53,936 nt of DNA from NCBI GenBank assembly GCA_949298795.1, contig CASFXV010000010.1:1-53936 (forward strand), given 5' to 3'. This DNA comes from an uncultured bacterium. GTDB taxonomy: Bacteria > Elusimicrobiota > Elusimicrobia > Elusimicrobiales > Elusimicrobiaceae. Of this stretch, positions 1 to 7,154 are shown piece after piece (the first letter of the stretch is position 1; every line of letters begins with the position of its first letter). Below the pieces are notes generated by a model. The model searched no databases. It had not been told where the DNA came from and saw only the letters and a program-made list of their open reading frames with translations. A program made the position numbers and the translations under genes.

Positions 1-99
1 GATGGGTTGTGACAGTACCGTCACAAATTTCAACTCTTCCGCTTGTGCTATTAACCCACAAAGCGAAATCAGTGCCATACTGGTTAATATTTTTTTCAT
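1..99 (-). CDS. Secreted protein of unknown family, N-terminal fragment (cut by window edge)
   Basis: Reading the minus strand from an ATG at 99 to the window edge gives 33 uninterrupted codons. They begin MKKILTSMALISLCGLIAQA and continue EELKFVTVLSQPI. This is a standard Sec signal peptide: two lysines, a hydrophobic core, and an A-x-A-type cleavage site near residue 20. The mature part starts with a short beta-like stretch. An AAGGGGCG sequence a few bases upstream can serve as ribosome binding site. Upstream lies a promoter with a T12 spacer (188-215), which it shares in design with the pilin gene near 49.5 kb. Too little is visible to name a family; it is exported, at the surface or in the periplasm. 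The signal peptide is seen in the sequence; the location is inferred. Confidence 0.75.
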   Translation of the reverse strand, partial: MKKILTSMALISLCGLIAQAEELKFVTVLSQPI

Positions 100-187
100 T
101 TTAACGCCCCTTAAACGCCCAAATTTCCCTATTTAAACTTTTACTTGCAGCGCTCATGTATAGGGATATTGGCGCATTTCAGTTCCC

Positions 188-215
188 ACTATATCAAAAA
201 AAAAAAACAAGTCAA
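188..215 (-). promoter_or_regulatory. Promoter with homopolymeric T12 spacer, driving the partial gene at 1-99
   Basis: On the minus strand TTGACT (215-210) is followed by 16 bp and TATAGT (193-188). Twelve of the spacer bases are an unbroken T run (A run 196-207 on the plus strand). The expected start of transcription is near 181, leaving a leader of about 80 nt. The same arrangement, again with exactly twelve T, precedes the pilin gene (49499-49526). The boxes are seen directly; promoter activity is inferred. Confidence 0.6.
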
Positions 216-249
216 GGCGCGTTTAAATGCTATTTAACGCGCCTTGACT
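210..249. promoter_or_regulatory. Inverted repeat holding the -35 boxes of two divergent promoters
   Basis: Bases 210-221 are perfectly complementary to 238-249, and the pairing continues through an AT-rich centre (222-228 with 232-237, one bulge). The outer end of each arm is a TTGACT -35 box: 244-249 for the rightward nagZ promoter and 215-210 for the leftward promoter. The T run on the minus strand would also make it look like a terminator, but no minus-strand gene runs into it. A symmetric operator between divergent promoters is the more economical reading. Confidence 0.5.
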
Positions 250-272
250 GGCTTTATAAAACTTTCCATAAT
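244..272 (+). promoter_or_regulatory. Probable sigma70-type promoter of the NagZ-like gene
   Basis: TTGACT (244-249), a 17-bp spacer, then CATAAT (267-272). The expected start near 279 leaves a short leader that carries the AGGAG ribosome binding site just before the ATG at 304. The -35 box is the right end of the inverted repeat at 210-249. Confidence 0.6.
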
Positions 273-303
273 AAAAGACAGGAAGTAGTCCACCAGGAGA
301 AAT

Positions 304-1905
304 ATGAAAAACATTACCCTTTTGCTTCTTTTTACCGCTTGCCTCTGCCAAGCGGCGCCGCTTACCCTTAATGAATTAACCGAAGACGAAATTATCGGAC
401 AAACATTAACCGTACGTATAGATGCGGGAGACCAGGCCCGCTATGAAAAAGCCGTTAAAGACGGCCTAATTGGCACCGTATTGATTAAAGGCGGGTTAGA
501 CGGCACCCAACCCCCCGCCCAAAAACGCACCTTAACCGTACAAACCATACAGGATTTGCGCCGCTGGGAAAAACAATCCCGCCACCAAATACCGCTTTTA
601 ATAGCTTTTGATTATGAATCAGGCTCCGTCATTTCCCCTTTGTTTTTAGGGATGAAACGCCTCCCCTCCAACATGCTTTTGGGGGCGGCCCAAAAACCTA
701 AAACGGCGCGCCGGGTTTTTGCCGCCGCCGCGCAGGAAATACGCTCCTTAGACGGACAAATTAACTTTGGGCCGGATTTAGACGTAAACACTAACCCCCA
801 AAACCCGGTAATTGGCACACGCTCTTTTGGGGCGCAAAGCCAAAATGTACAAAAAATGGCCCGCCAGGCGGTAAAAGGGCTTCAAAAAAATAAAGTGGCC
901 GCTTTTGCCAAGCACTTTCCCGGTCATGGAGACACAAAAGACGACACACACCTTTCCTCCGCCGTCATGGATTTGCCCATTAAAGAATTGGAGAAACACC
1001 TGGCCCCTTTCCAAGCCGCCATAGACGCCGGTATTTGGGGGATTATGTCTTCCCACGTTATTTACCCGGCATTGGATAAAGAACATCCGGCCACATTCTC
1101 CCACAAAATACTAACGGATTTATTAAGAAACAAAATGGGTTTTAAAGGGGTGGTTGCTACCGACAGTTTAGACATGGAAGGCGCCAAACGCAAAAACGGC
1201 ATAGCTCAAGCCGCGGCTGAAGCTTACGCCGCCGGAGCGGATATGGCGCTTATCGGCAAAACCCTGCCGCAGGAAGTCATTCCTTACATCAAACAGCAAT
1301 ATGGCAACAGCCTTTCTGCCCGGCAAATGTATAAAAGCGCCGCACGCATATTGGCTTTAAAGAAAAAAACCGGGCTATTGGATAAAAAGGTAAAAATTGA
1401 ACGCATTGATTTTGACGAAACCGAACAAGAAGCCGCCCGGCAAGGCGTCAGCTTGGTGAAAGGAGAAATCACCCCCCTGCCCAAAGGGCCCGTTTGTTTT
1501 GTGCTGTTTACAGAGCCCAGCCTGCAATATATGCTGGCGTCTTTAAAAATTCCCTTCCGCCAAGCGGGGCATGAAACACGCAGCGTGTATTTGCCCATGT
1601 CCCCTTCTAAAAAAGATTTAAAAACGGCCCAGCGCTGCGCCAAAAACAGCCAAACGCTTATTTTGGGTTCTTACCAAAAGTACGGCGAACCGGACCCAAA
1701 CCAACAATTTATTTTGCAAAAATTATTGCAACAGTACCCCAACGCCGTTTTTATCTCCCTGTTAAGCCCGTATGATTTGGCGTTTTATCCGCAAGCTAAA
1801 ACCGCTTTGGCTTTATACGGTCCCACCCCGCAAACATTAAACGCCGCCGCAAAAACCCTGCTGGGGGAACTAAAGCCAAACGGTGATTTAAAACGCGTTT
1901 TATAA
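304..1905 (+). CDS. nagZ: Exported GH3 beta-N-acetylhexosaminidase (NagZ-like)
   Basis: 533 residues with an N-terminal signal sequence (hydrophobic residues about 5-17). A cysteine follows FTA, so it may be a lipoprotein with a weak lipobox. The GH3 TIM barrel fills roughly residues 25-350. It carries the NagZ hallmark KHFPGHGDTKDDTH, which includes the catalytic histidine loop, and the nucleophile motif ATDSLDM. The remaining ~180 residues form the second alpha/beta domain found in two-domain NagZ proteins and absent from the ~340-residue E. coli enzyme. The family removes terminal GlcNAc from muropeptide or chitin-type fragments. Export implies it works outside the cytoplasm, unlike E. coli NagZ. 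The start is supported by AGGAG 5 bp upstream. It stands alone between its own promoter and a terminator at 1911-1937. GlcNAc released here would suit the nag operon at 42.9-48.9 kb (inference). Confidence 0.9.
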   Translation: MKNITLLLLFTACLCQAAPLTLNELTEDEIIGQTLTVRIDAGDQARYEKAVKDGLIGTVLIKGGLDGTQPPAQKRTLTVQTIQDLRRWEKQSRHQIPLLIAFDYESGSVISPLFLGMKRLPSNMLLGAAQKPKTARRVFAAAAQEIRSLDGQINFGPDLDVNTNPQNPVIGTRSFGAQSQNVQKMARQAVKGLQKNKVAAFAKHFPGHGDTKDDTHLSSAVMDLPIKELEKHLAPFQAAIDAGIWGIMSSHVIYPALDKEHPATFSHKILTDLLRNKMGFKGVVATDSLDMEGAKRKNGIAQAAAEAYAAGADMALIGKTLPQEVIPYIKQQYGNSLSARQMYKSAARILALKKKTGLLDKKVKIERIDFDETEQEAARQGVSLVKGEITPLPKGPVCFVLFTEPSLQYMLASLKIPFRQAGHETRSVYLPMSPSKKDLKTAQRCAKNSQTLILGSYQKYGEPDPNQQFILQKLLQQYPNAVFISLLSPYDLAFYPQAKTALALYGPTPQTLNAAAKTLLGELKPNGDLKRVL

Positions 1906-1910
1906 TTTTT

Positions 1911-1937
1911 ACGCCCCGCCCAAGCGGGGCGTTTTTT
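1911..1937 (+). terminator. Rho-independent terminator after nagZ
   Basis: Nine-base-pair GC-rich stem (1911-1919 with 1924-1932) followed by a run of six T, 6 bp after the nagZ stop codon. Confidence 0.9.
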
Positions 1938-2000
1938 ATGCGGCCCCCGCGCCAAAAAAGCATATTTATTTGCATGCGGACAAATTGATAAACTAGATAT

Positions 2001-3317
2001 ATGCGCAACTATTTTCTTTTATTTATATGCACTCTTTTATTATGCGCCTGCGCGGTGCCTTCCGCCCGCCAAAGCGCCCCGTTAACGGAGCAAATACAAA
2101 TAACGGCCACACAGCCCCGGTCTTTGCAATTACGCAAACAGACAAAAAGCACCGCGGATTTGACTCCTTCCGTACTGGAAGAAGAAGAAACCCGCTATAA
2201 AGCCATGCCCCTTCCCAAAGAAATGCGCGGCGTGTGGATAGCCAGCGTGGAAAATACGGACTGGCCCTCCCAGCCCGGCCTTTCCGCCCAGCAGCAGCGC
2301 AAAGAATTTACCGACATGCTGGACCTTGTAAAAAAGCTGAATTTTAACACCGTTATAGTGCAAGTACGCCCGACGGCCGATACCTTTTGGCCTTCCGATT
2401 TGGAACCCTGGAGCTATTACCTAACCGGCAAACAAGGCCAAGCCCCCAACCCGAAATATGACCCGCTGGCCTTTATGGTGAAAGAAGCCCATAAGCGCGG
2501 CTTGGCCATACACGCGTGGTTTAATCCTTTCCGCGTACAAAACAACCCCAAAGCCGTTTTATCCGCCAACCACCCCGCAAAAAAACACCCGGAATGGATT
2601 ATTACCTACGGCGGTAAAAAATATTATAACCCCGCTATTGCCGCGGCCAGAAAACACGCCATAGCCGTTATCACCCAAGCCGCCCAAAATTATGATTTGG
2701 ACGGCATTCACCTAGACGACTATTTTTACCCCTACCCCGTTAAACAAAAAGGCAAAAACGTGCCGTTTCCAGATTCCGCCCAATACAAACAAACCGGCCA
2801 AGGCAAAACCCTGGCGGACTGGCGGAGGGAAAACGTAAACGCTTTTGTGCGGGACCTGCACCAAAGCATTAAAGCCGTCAAGCCGGAGCTGCCCATCGGC
2901 ATAAGTCCTTTTGGCGTGTGGCGCAACAAAAGCAAAGACCCCACCGGTTCCCCCACACGGGCCTTTTCCGCCTATGACGACGGCTTGTATGCCGATTCCC
3001 GCCTGTGGATAGAACAAGGCTGGATAGACTACATCGTCCCGCAATTATACTGGCATTTTGGGCACCGGGCGGCCCCGTACGGAGTGCTTTTAAAATGGTG
3101 GAGCCAAGAAGTAAAACGCAACCCAAATGTAAAGCTCTATATCGGCATTGCCGCTTATAAGCACGGCACGGAATGGAAGGATTTAACGGAGCTGGACAAA
3201 CAACTGGCGGCATTAAAACAATATCCCAATGTGTCGGGCGCGGTTTTCTTTAGCGCCATACGCATTAAAAACAACCAAAACAATATCCAAAAAACGTTAA
3301 GGAAATATTACCCATAA
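2001..3317 (+). CDS. GHL10/DUF187 family glycoside-hydrolase-like lipoprotein
   Basis: 438 residues. The N-terminus MRNYFLLFICTLLLCACAV is a lipoprotein signal with an LLCAC lipobox (C16 or C18). About residues 75-400 form the GHL10 (DUF187) TIM-barrel domain. It is recognisable by MRGVWIASVENTDWPS, then NFNTVIVQVRPTADTFWPS, HAWFNPFRV, LDGIHLDDYFYPYP and DYIVPQLYWHFG. The acidic cluster in IHLDDYFYP is the likely catalytic site. Members are outer-membrane or periplasmic proteins thought to act on cell-wall glycans; the substrate is not established for most. The start has no Shine-Dalgarno sequence, and a TAAACT box lies 6 bp before the ATG, so the mRNA may be leaderless. Four bases separate its stop from the next ATG, suggesting co-transcription with the dehydrogenase downstream. 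Confidence 0.85.
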   Translation: MRNYFLLFICTLLLCACAVPSARQSAPLTEQIQITATQPRSLQLRKQTKSTADLTPSVLEEEETRYKAMPLPKEMRGVWIASVENTDWPSQPGLSAQQQRKEFTDMLDLVKKLNFNTVIVQVRPTADTFWPSDLEPWSYYLTGKQGQAPNPKYDPLAFMVKEAHKRGLAIHAWFNPFRVQNNPKAVLSANHPAKKHPEWIITYGGKKYYNPAIAAARKHAIAVITQAAQNYDLDGIHLDDYFYPYPVKQKGKNVPFPDSAQYKQTGQGKTLADWRRENVNAFVRDLHQSIKAVKPELPIGISPFGVWRNKSKDPTGSPTRAFSAYDDGLYADSRLWIEQGWIDYIVPQLYWHFGHRAAPYGVLLKWWSQEVKRNPNVKLYIGIAAYKHGTEWKDLTELDKQLAALKQYPNVSGAVFFSAIRIKNNQNNIQKTLRKYYP

Positions 3318-3321
3318 TCGC

Positions 3322-4275
3322 ATGAAAATCGTCGTCTTGGAACCCTTGGGCGTAACGCCTGAAAAGTTAGAACGCATTACCTTGCCGCTAAAAGAGCGTG
3401 GACATCAAATTACTTTTTATTCCACCCGCGCGCAAACCGCGCGGGAGCAAATATCCCGCGCGCAGGAGGCGGACGTGTTGGTAATCGCCAACCAGCCTTT
3501 AAAGAAAGAGGTTTTGCAAGCCTGCCCCCAATTAAAATTAATCAGCGTGGCGTTTACGGGGGTGGACCATGTGGATACGTCCTACGCCCAATCGCGCGGC
3601 ATTGGCGTATGCAATGCGGCGGGGTATTCCACCCACGCGGCGGCGGAGCTGGCCATTTCCATGGCGCTGGCGCTGCTGCGCCGTGGCCTAGAGGCGGACC
3701 GGGCCGTTCGGGCCGGGCAAGACAAAAGCGGCCTATTGGGCCGGGAACTATACGGCAAAACATTTGCCATTGTGGGGACGGGCGCCATCGGCGGTCATAC
3801 GGCCCAGCTGGCAAAAGCCTTTGGGTGCCGGGTGATTGCATACAGCCGCACGCCGCGCCCCCAGCTTGTCCGCCAAGGCGTAACATATATGCCGCTTAAC
3901 CAACTGCTGCAAGAGGCGGATATACTATCCCTCCACCTGCCGCTGACCCCTGAAACAAAAAATTTAATTGGGAAAAAGGAACTGGCCCTTATGAAGCCTT
4001 CCGCCCTGCTCATTAACACCGCCCGCGGCCCGCTGGTGGACCAAAACGCCCTGCGGCTGGCCCTGCAAAACAAACGGCTGGCCGGGGCCGGCATAGACGT
4101 GTTTGACCAAGAGCCTCCCCTCCCCCCCGCACACCCGTTGCTGGGCGCCCCCAATACGCTGCTTACCCCGCATATCGGTTTTTACACGCAGGAAGCGTTG
4201 GTTCAGCGGGCGCAAATTGTTTTTGAAAATATTTTAAAATGGGAGGATAAAACCCCCCAAAACCAAATTGTATAG
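3322..4275 (+). CDS. D-isomer-specific 2-hydroxyacid dehydrogenase
   Basis: 317 residues, normal length for the family. The order is typical: N-terminal substrate-binding lobe (residues ~1-100), then the NAD-binding Rossmann domain with GTGAIGG near residue 153. The catalytic triad follows: Arg in NTARGPLVDQNAL, Glu in DVFDQEPPLP, and His in LTPHIGFYT. Such enzymes interconvert D-2-hydroxyacids and 2-oxoacids (D-lactate, glycerate, 3-phosphoglycerate, branched acids). The sequence does not tell which. There is no ACT domain, so a full SerA is unlikely. It sits 4 bp behind the GHL10 lipoprotein. D-lactate from MurNAc breakdown is one conceivable substrate given the neighbourhood, but this is speculation. 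A hairpin terminator follows. Confidence 0.85.
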   Translation: MKIVVLEPLGVTPEKLERITLPLKERGHQITFYSTRAQTAREQISRAQEADVLVIANQPLKKEVLQACPQLKLISVAFTGVDHVDTSYAQSRGIGVCNAAGYSTHAAAELAISMALALLRRGLEADRAVRAGQDKSGLLGRELYGKTFAIVGTGAIGGHTAQLAKAFGCRVIAYSRTPRPQLVRQGVTYMPLNQLLQEADILSLHLPLTPETKNLIGKKELALMKPSALLINTARGPLVDQNALRLALQNKRLAGAGIDVFDQEPPLPPAHPLLGAPNTLLTPHIGFYTQEALVQRAQIVFENILKWEDKTPQNQIV

Positions 4276-4293
4276 CGCAAAATATAGCGAAAA

Positions 4294-4317
4294 AAAGACA
4301 GCCTTCGGCTGTCTTTA
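4294..4317. terminator. Terminator between converging genes
   Basis: GACAGCC and GGCTGTC pair around a 3-nt loop, flanked by A on the left and TTT on the right. It can serve the dehydrogenase (plus) and the Sel1-like gene (minus). Confidence 0.75.
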
Positions 4318-4345
4318 CTATAAAATAAAAACGAAAAACCAGTGT

Positions 4346-4798
4346 TTATTTTTCCTCTGAGGGGTTCAACTCCTGCCGTAACGAAAAAATACGCTGTTCC
4401 AAGTATAAATGCCCGTCTTTAGACAAGGGGGACTTGGCCCCCAAAGCCGTATCCGCCGATAAGGCCCTTTCATACCAGGTAAGCGCGTCCTGCAAATTTT
4501 TAGAGGTGCCTTCTCCGTTTTCGTACATTTCGCCCACTTGCAGCATAACGCCCGGGTCCTCCCCTTTTTGGGCTACAGCCAGCGCCCATTTAAAAGCCAA
4601 CGGATGAAACTGCGGGTCTTTTTCATCGTAATAAAGCATAAGCAGTTTATACTGGGCGTCTTCCTGCCCTTCCTGCGCCAATGTTTGCAGGCGGTCAAAA
4701 TCCGCCTGTTTTTGCGCGGGGGTGCGCCTGTCCACATTTTTCCATACAATAAACACCACCAAAACCAGCACCAGCAATGCCACTAAAGACGTATGCAT
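4346..4798 (-). CDS. Membrane-anchored Sel1/TPR-like repeat protein
   Basis: 150 residues from an ATG at 4798, which has AGGAGG 6 bp upstream. An ATG 19 codons further upstream has no such signal and would put charged residues before the membrane segment, so I chose the inner start. Residues ~4-21 (SLVALLVLVLVVFIVW) form one transmembrane helix. The rest contains Sel1-like helical repeats (DAQYKLLMLYYDEKD, then GVMLQVGEMYENGEGTSKN followed by ALTWYERAL). Sel1 repeats are protein-interaction scaffolds. No enzyme activity is expected, and the partner is unknown. The gene is divergent from the radical SAM gene. Confidence 0.75.
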   Translation of the reverse strand: MHTSLVALLVLVLVVFIVWKNVDRRTPAQKQADFDRLQTLAQEGQEDAQYKLLMLYYDEKDPQFHPLAFKWALAVAQKGEDPGVMLQVGEMYENGEGTSKNLQDALTWYERALSADTALGAKSPLSKDGHLYLEQRIFSLRQELNPSEEK

Positions 4799-4911
4799 AG
4801 GCCCTCCTAAACATCCCCTTAAAAATTCATTATAATAAAAAGTTTTTTTATACACAAACTATATAAAGTAGTTATTTTAGAGCCCAAGGCAATATAGTAT
4901 ACTGGCTGAAT

Positions 4912-5739
4912 ATGATAGTGGGCGAAGTGAATATTAAAACCTATTTGTCTAAATCCAAGCTTCCGGGGGTGGATTACAGCATCAACCCCTATGTAGGCTG
5001 CCCGCATAAATGCATATACTGCTATGCGGAATACATGAAAAAATTTACCGCCCACCCGGAACCCTGGGGAGAATTTTTAGACGTCCGCCGCTGCCCGGTG
5101 CCGCTTAGGCCGTATATGCTGTTTCATACGCATGTAATGCTCAGCTCCGTTACAGACGCCTATAACCCGTATGAAAAACAGTTCCGCCTCACCCGCAAAT
5201 TAATGGAACAGCTGGTGTTCTGCCAAGCGCATGTGCAAGTGCTTACCAAGTCCCCGCTCATTGTGCGGGATATAGACCTCTTTAAACAACTGCCGTCTTT
5301 TGAGGGGGCTTTTTCTTTCTCTTCTTCCCAAGACAGCTTCCGCCAACTGGCTGAACCCGGCGCAGCCACGGTGGAAGAAAAAATAAACGCACTGAAAACA
5401 TTAAAGGAAAACGGTCTCTCCACGGCGGTGGTCATTGCGCCTATCTTCCCGCAGATAACGGACTGGAAAGAAATCATCCGTCTTACCCGCCCGTATACGG
5501 ACCGCTACCACTTTGACGCCTTAAACATACGCCCCGCTTATCAAAAAAGAGTCATGCAGTTTATCGCCCGGCATTTTGCCCATTTATTAGACTTGTACAA
5601 TTCTATTTATGAACAGGAAGATATATCCTACTGGCGCCGGCTGCAGGAAGAAATAAACGCTTTTTGCCGGCAGGAAAACATTCAGGGAAAAGCGGATTTT
5701 AGGCATGTGTTTTCCGCTAAACGCACGCCGCAAGAATAA
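4912..5739 (+). CDS. Radical SAM protein, SplB-like (COG1533)
   Basis: 275 residues. It opens with SINPYVGCPHKCIYCYA, whose CxxxCxxC pattern binds the [4Fe-4S] cluster used to cleave S-adenosylmethionine. The following text (HVQVLTKSPLIVRDIDL, then SFSSSQDSFRQLAEPGA) is typical of the SplB-like / COG1533 group, named after spore photoproduct lyase. Most members outside spore formers have no known substrate, so I do not propose DNA repair as its role. There is no Shine-Dalgarno sequence. A TATACT box ends 8 bp before the ATG, so it is a leaderless candidate. It converges on the PTS gene at 5790. Confidence 0.85.
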   Translation: MIVGEVNIKTYLSKSKLPGVDYSINPYVGCPHKCIYCYAEYMKKFTAHPEPWGEFLDVRRCPVPLRPYMLFHTHVMLSSVTDAYNPYEKQFRLTRKLMEQLVFCQAHVQVLTKSPLIVRDIDLFKQLPSFEGAFSFSSSQDSFRQLAEPGAATVEEKINALKTLKENGLSTAVVIAPIFPQITDWKEIIRLTRPYTDRYHFDALNIRPAYQKRVMQFIARHFAHLLDLYNSIYEQEDISYWRRLQEEINAFCRQENIQGKADFRHVFSAKRTPQE

Positions 5740-5759
5740 AAAGGCCCCAAACAGGGGCC
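5738..5759 (-). terminator. Terminator of the carbonic anhydrase-EIIBC operon
   Basis: GGCCCC (5743-5748) pairs with GGGGCC (5754-5759). Read on the minus strand it is followed by TTTTTATT. Confidence 0.8.
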
Positions 5760-5789
5760 CCAAAAAATATAGCTAAGTCAGGTAAAAGC

Positions 5790-7154
5790 TTATTCCTGCG
5801 GGTCTTCAAAGCCCAACTTCCAGGCGGCGCCAAACCCGCACGCAACGGCTGTAATAAAACCCACCCCGTAAAAAATCACGCTGTGCAGGTTAGATAAAGC
5901 CAAAAACATCACCACCCCGGATACGCCAAACGGAATGGCCGCCGTTACATGCAAAGCCGCCGTTACGGCCCCGCCCGCGGCCGCGCCAATGCACGCGGCC
6001 ACAAAAGGCTTAAACAAAGGGAGCGTAACCCCATAGATAAGCGGCTCCCCTATTCCCAAAAGCCCTACGGGCAGCGCGTTTTTAGCCACGGTTTTTAAGC
6101 GTTCATTACGGGTTTTTAACAATACGGCTAACCCGGCCCCCACCTGCCCCGCGCCCGCCATGCACAAAACGGGAAATAAGGGGTTATTGCCCAACGTATC
6201 CACCAGCTGCTGGTGCAAGGGAACCAAACTTTGGTGTACCCCCAACATAACCAGCGGCAAAAACCCCCCGCCTAGCAGCGCCCCCGTAAACCAGCCGCCG
6301 TTTTTTAAGGCTTGCTGCGTCCATAAAGCCAGTTTATCCGAAAACCACCCGGCCGCCGGCTGTATAAGCGCCAAAGACACCACCCCCACCAATAAAATGG
6401 TAAGCGTAGGGGTGATAAACAGTTCCATACTGCCTTTTATGCGGGAGCGGAAAAATTTTTCCACGTATGAAGCCGCCCAGCAAACCGCCAGCACGGCAAT
6501 CACGCCGCCTTTGCCGGGTATTAGCTGCATGCCAAAAAGCGTAATGCCCGCCAAAGAAGGGATATTTAATACCCCCGCCAGCGCCGCCCCCAAAGAAGGC
6601 GTTCCCCCAAACTCGCGCGCGGCGTTATAGCCCACAATGGCGTTTAAATAGAAAAAAATCCCGTTGCCCAGCACTTGCATCAAACCCACGGCATTGGGGC
6701 TTTCTTTTAATACGGTTTCAGCCAAAATATTGCCAATCCCCAGCAAAAGCCCGCAGCCGATGTAGGCCGGTATCAACGGCACAAATATATTGCCAATCCG
6801 CGCGCATACGCGGCTGAGGCGGCTGGCGTATTTTTGACGAACGGCGGATTTAACTTCCCCAGCAGACAGCGCTTGTTTATTTTCTTCCCCAAGCGGGGCA
6901 AAGGCATGGCGGCTTTGAAAATATTGCAGTATTTTCCCCGCCTTAGAAGCCCCCACCACCAACTGATGCTGCCCCTGCGCCTGCACATACCCCAGCACGC
7001 CCGGCACGTGTTTAAAAGCTTGCAAATCCAACCCGTCTTGTTTTTTAAGCGTAAAGCGCAGGCGCGTCATGCACGCCCCTAAGGAAGCAATGTTTTCTTC
7101 CCCGCCAGCAATACGCGTGACGGCTTCATAAAAGGCGGAAAAATCTTCAGGCAT
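5790..7154 (-). CDS. PTS EIIBC permease of the glucose/MurNAc/sucrose superfamily
   Basis: 454 residues. The N-terminal EIIB domain (about 1-85) carries the phosphorylated cysteine in GACMTRLRFTLK. This replaces the usual CATRLR with CMTRLR but keeps the Cys. The EIIC membrane domain fills residues ~110-450, with hydrophobic segments and the conserved GIGEPLIYGVTLPL. There is no EIIA domain and no EIIA gene beside it. The family imports and phosphorylates sugars at the inner membrane. EIIBC proteins lacking EIIA, such as MurP, borrow EIIA-Glc, and the EIIA-HPr-EI fusion at 42.9 kb could supply it. MurNAc is plausible with NagZ nearby, but no murQ is present and the sugar cannot be read from sequence. 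The first ATG overlaps the carbonic anhydrase stop by 8 bp, so translation is probably coupled. Confidence 0.8.
   Translation of the reverse strand: MPEDFSAFYEAVTRIAGGEENIASLGACMTRLRFTLKKQDGLDLQAFKHVPGVLGYVQAQGQHQLVVGASKAGKILQYFQSRHAFAPLGEENKQALSAGEVKSAVRQKYASRLSRVCARIGNIFVPLIPAYIGCGLLLGIGNILAETVLKESPNAVGLMQVLGNGIFFYLNAIVGYNAAREFGGTPSLGAALAGVLNIPSLAGITLFGMQLIPGKGGVIAVLAVCWAASYVEKFFRSRIKGSMELFITPTLTILLVGVVSLALIQPAAGWFSDKLALWTQQALKNGGWFTGALLGGGFLPLVMLGVHQSLVPLHQQLVDTLGNNPLFPVLCMAGAGQVGAGLAVLLKTRNERLKTVAKNALPVGLLGIGEPLIYGVTLPLFKPFVAACIGAAAGGAVTAALHVTAAIPFGVSGVVMFLALSNLHSVIFYGVGFITAVACGFGAAWKLGFEDPQE

Noticed and set aside
210..249. Palindrome read as a minus-strand terminator
   Set aside because: No minus-strand gene lies upstream of it, and both arms coincide with -35 boxes of divergent promoters.
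3609..3899. Overlapping open frame inside the hydroxyacid dehydrogenase
   Set aside because: Low-complexity Gly/Ala/Arg/Pro composition and full overlap with a gene that has all its catalytic residues.
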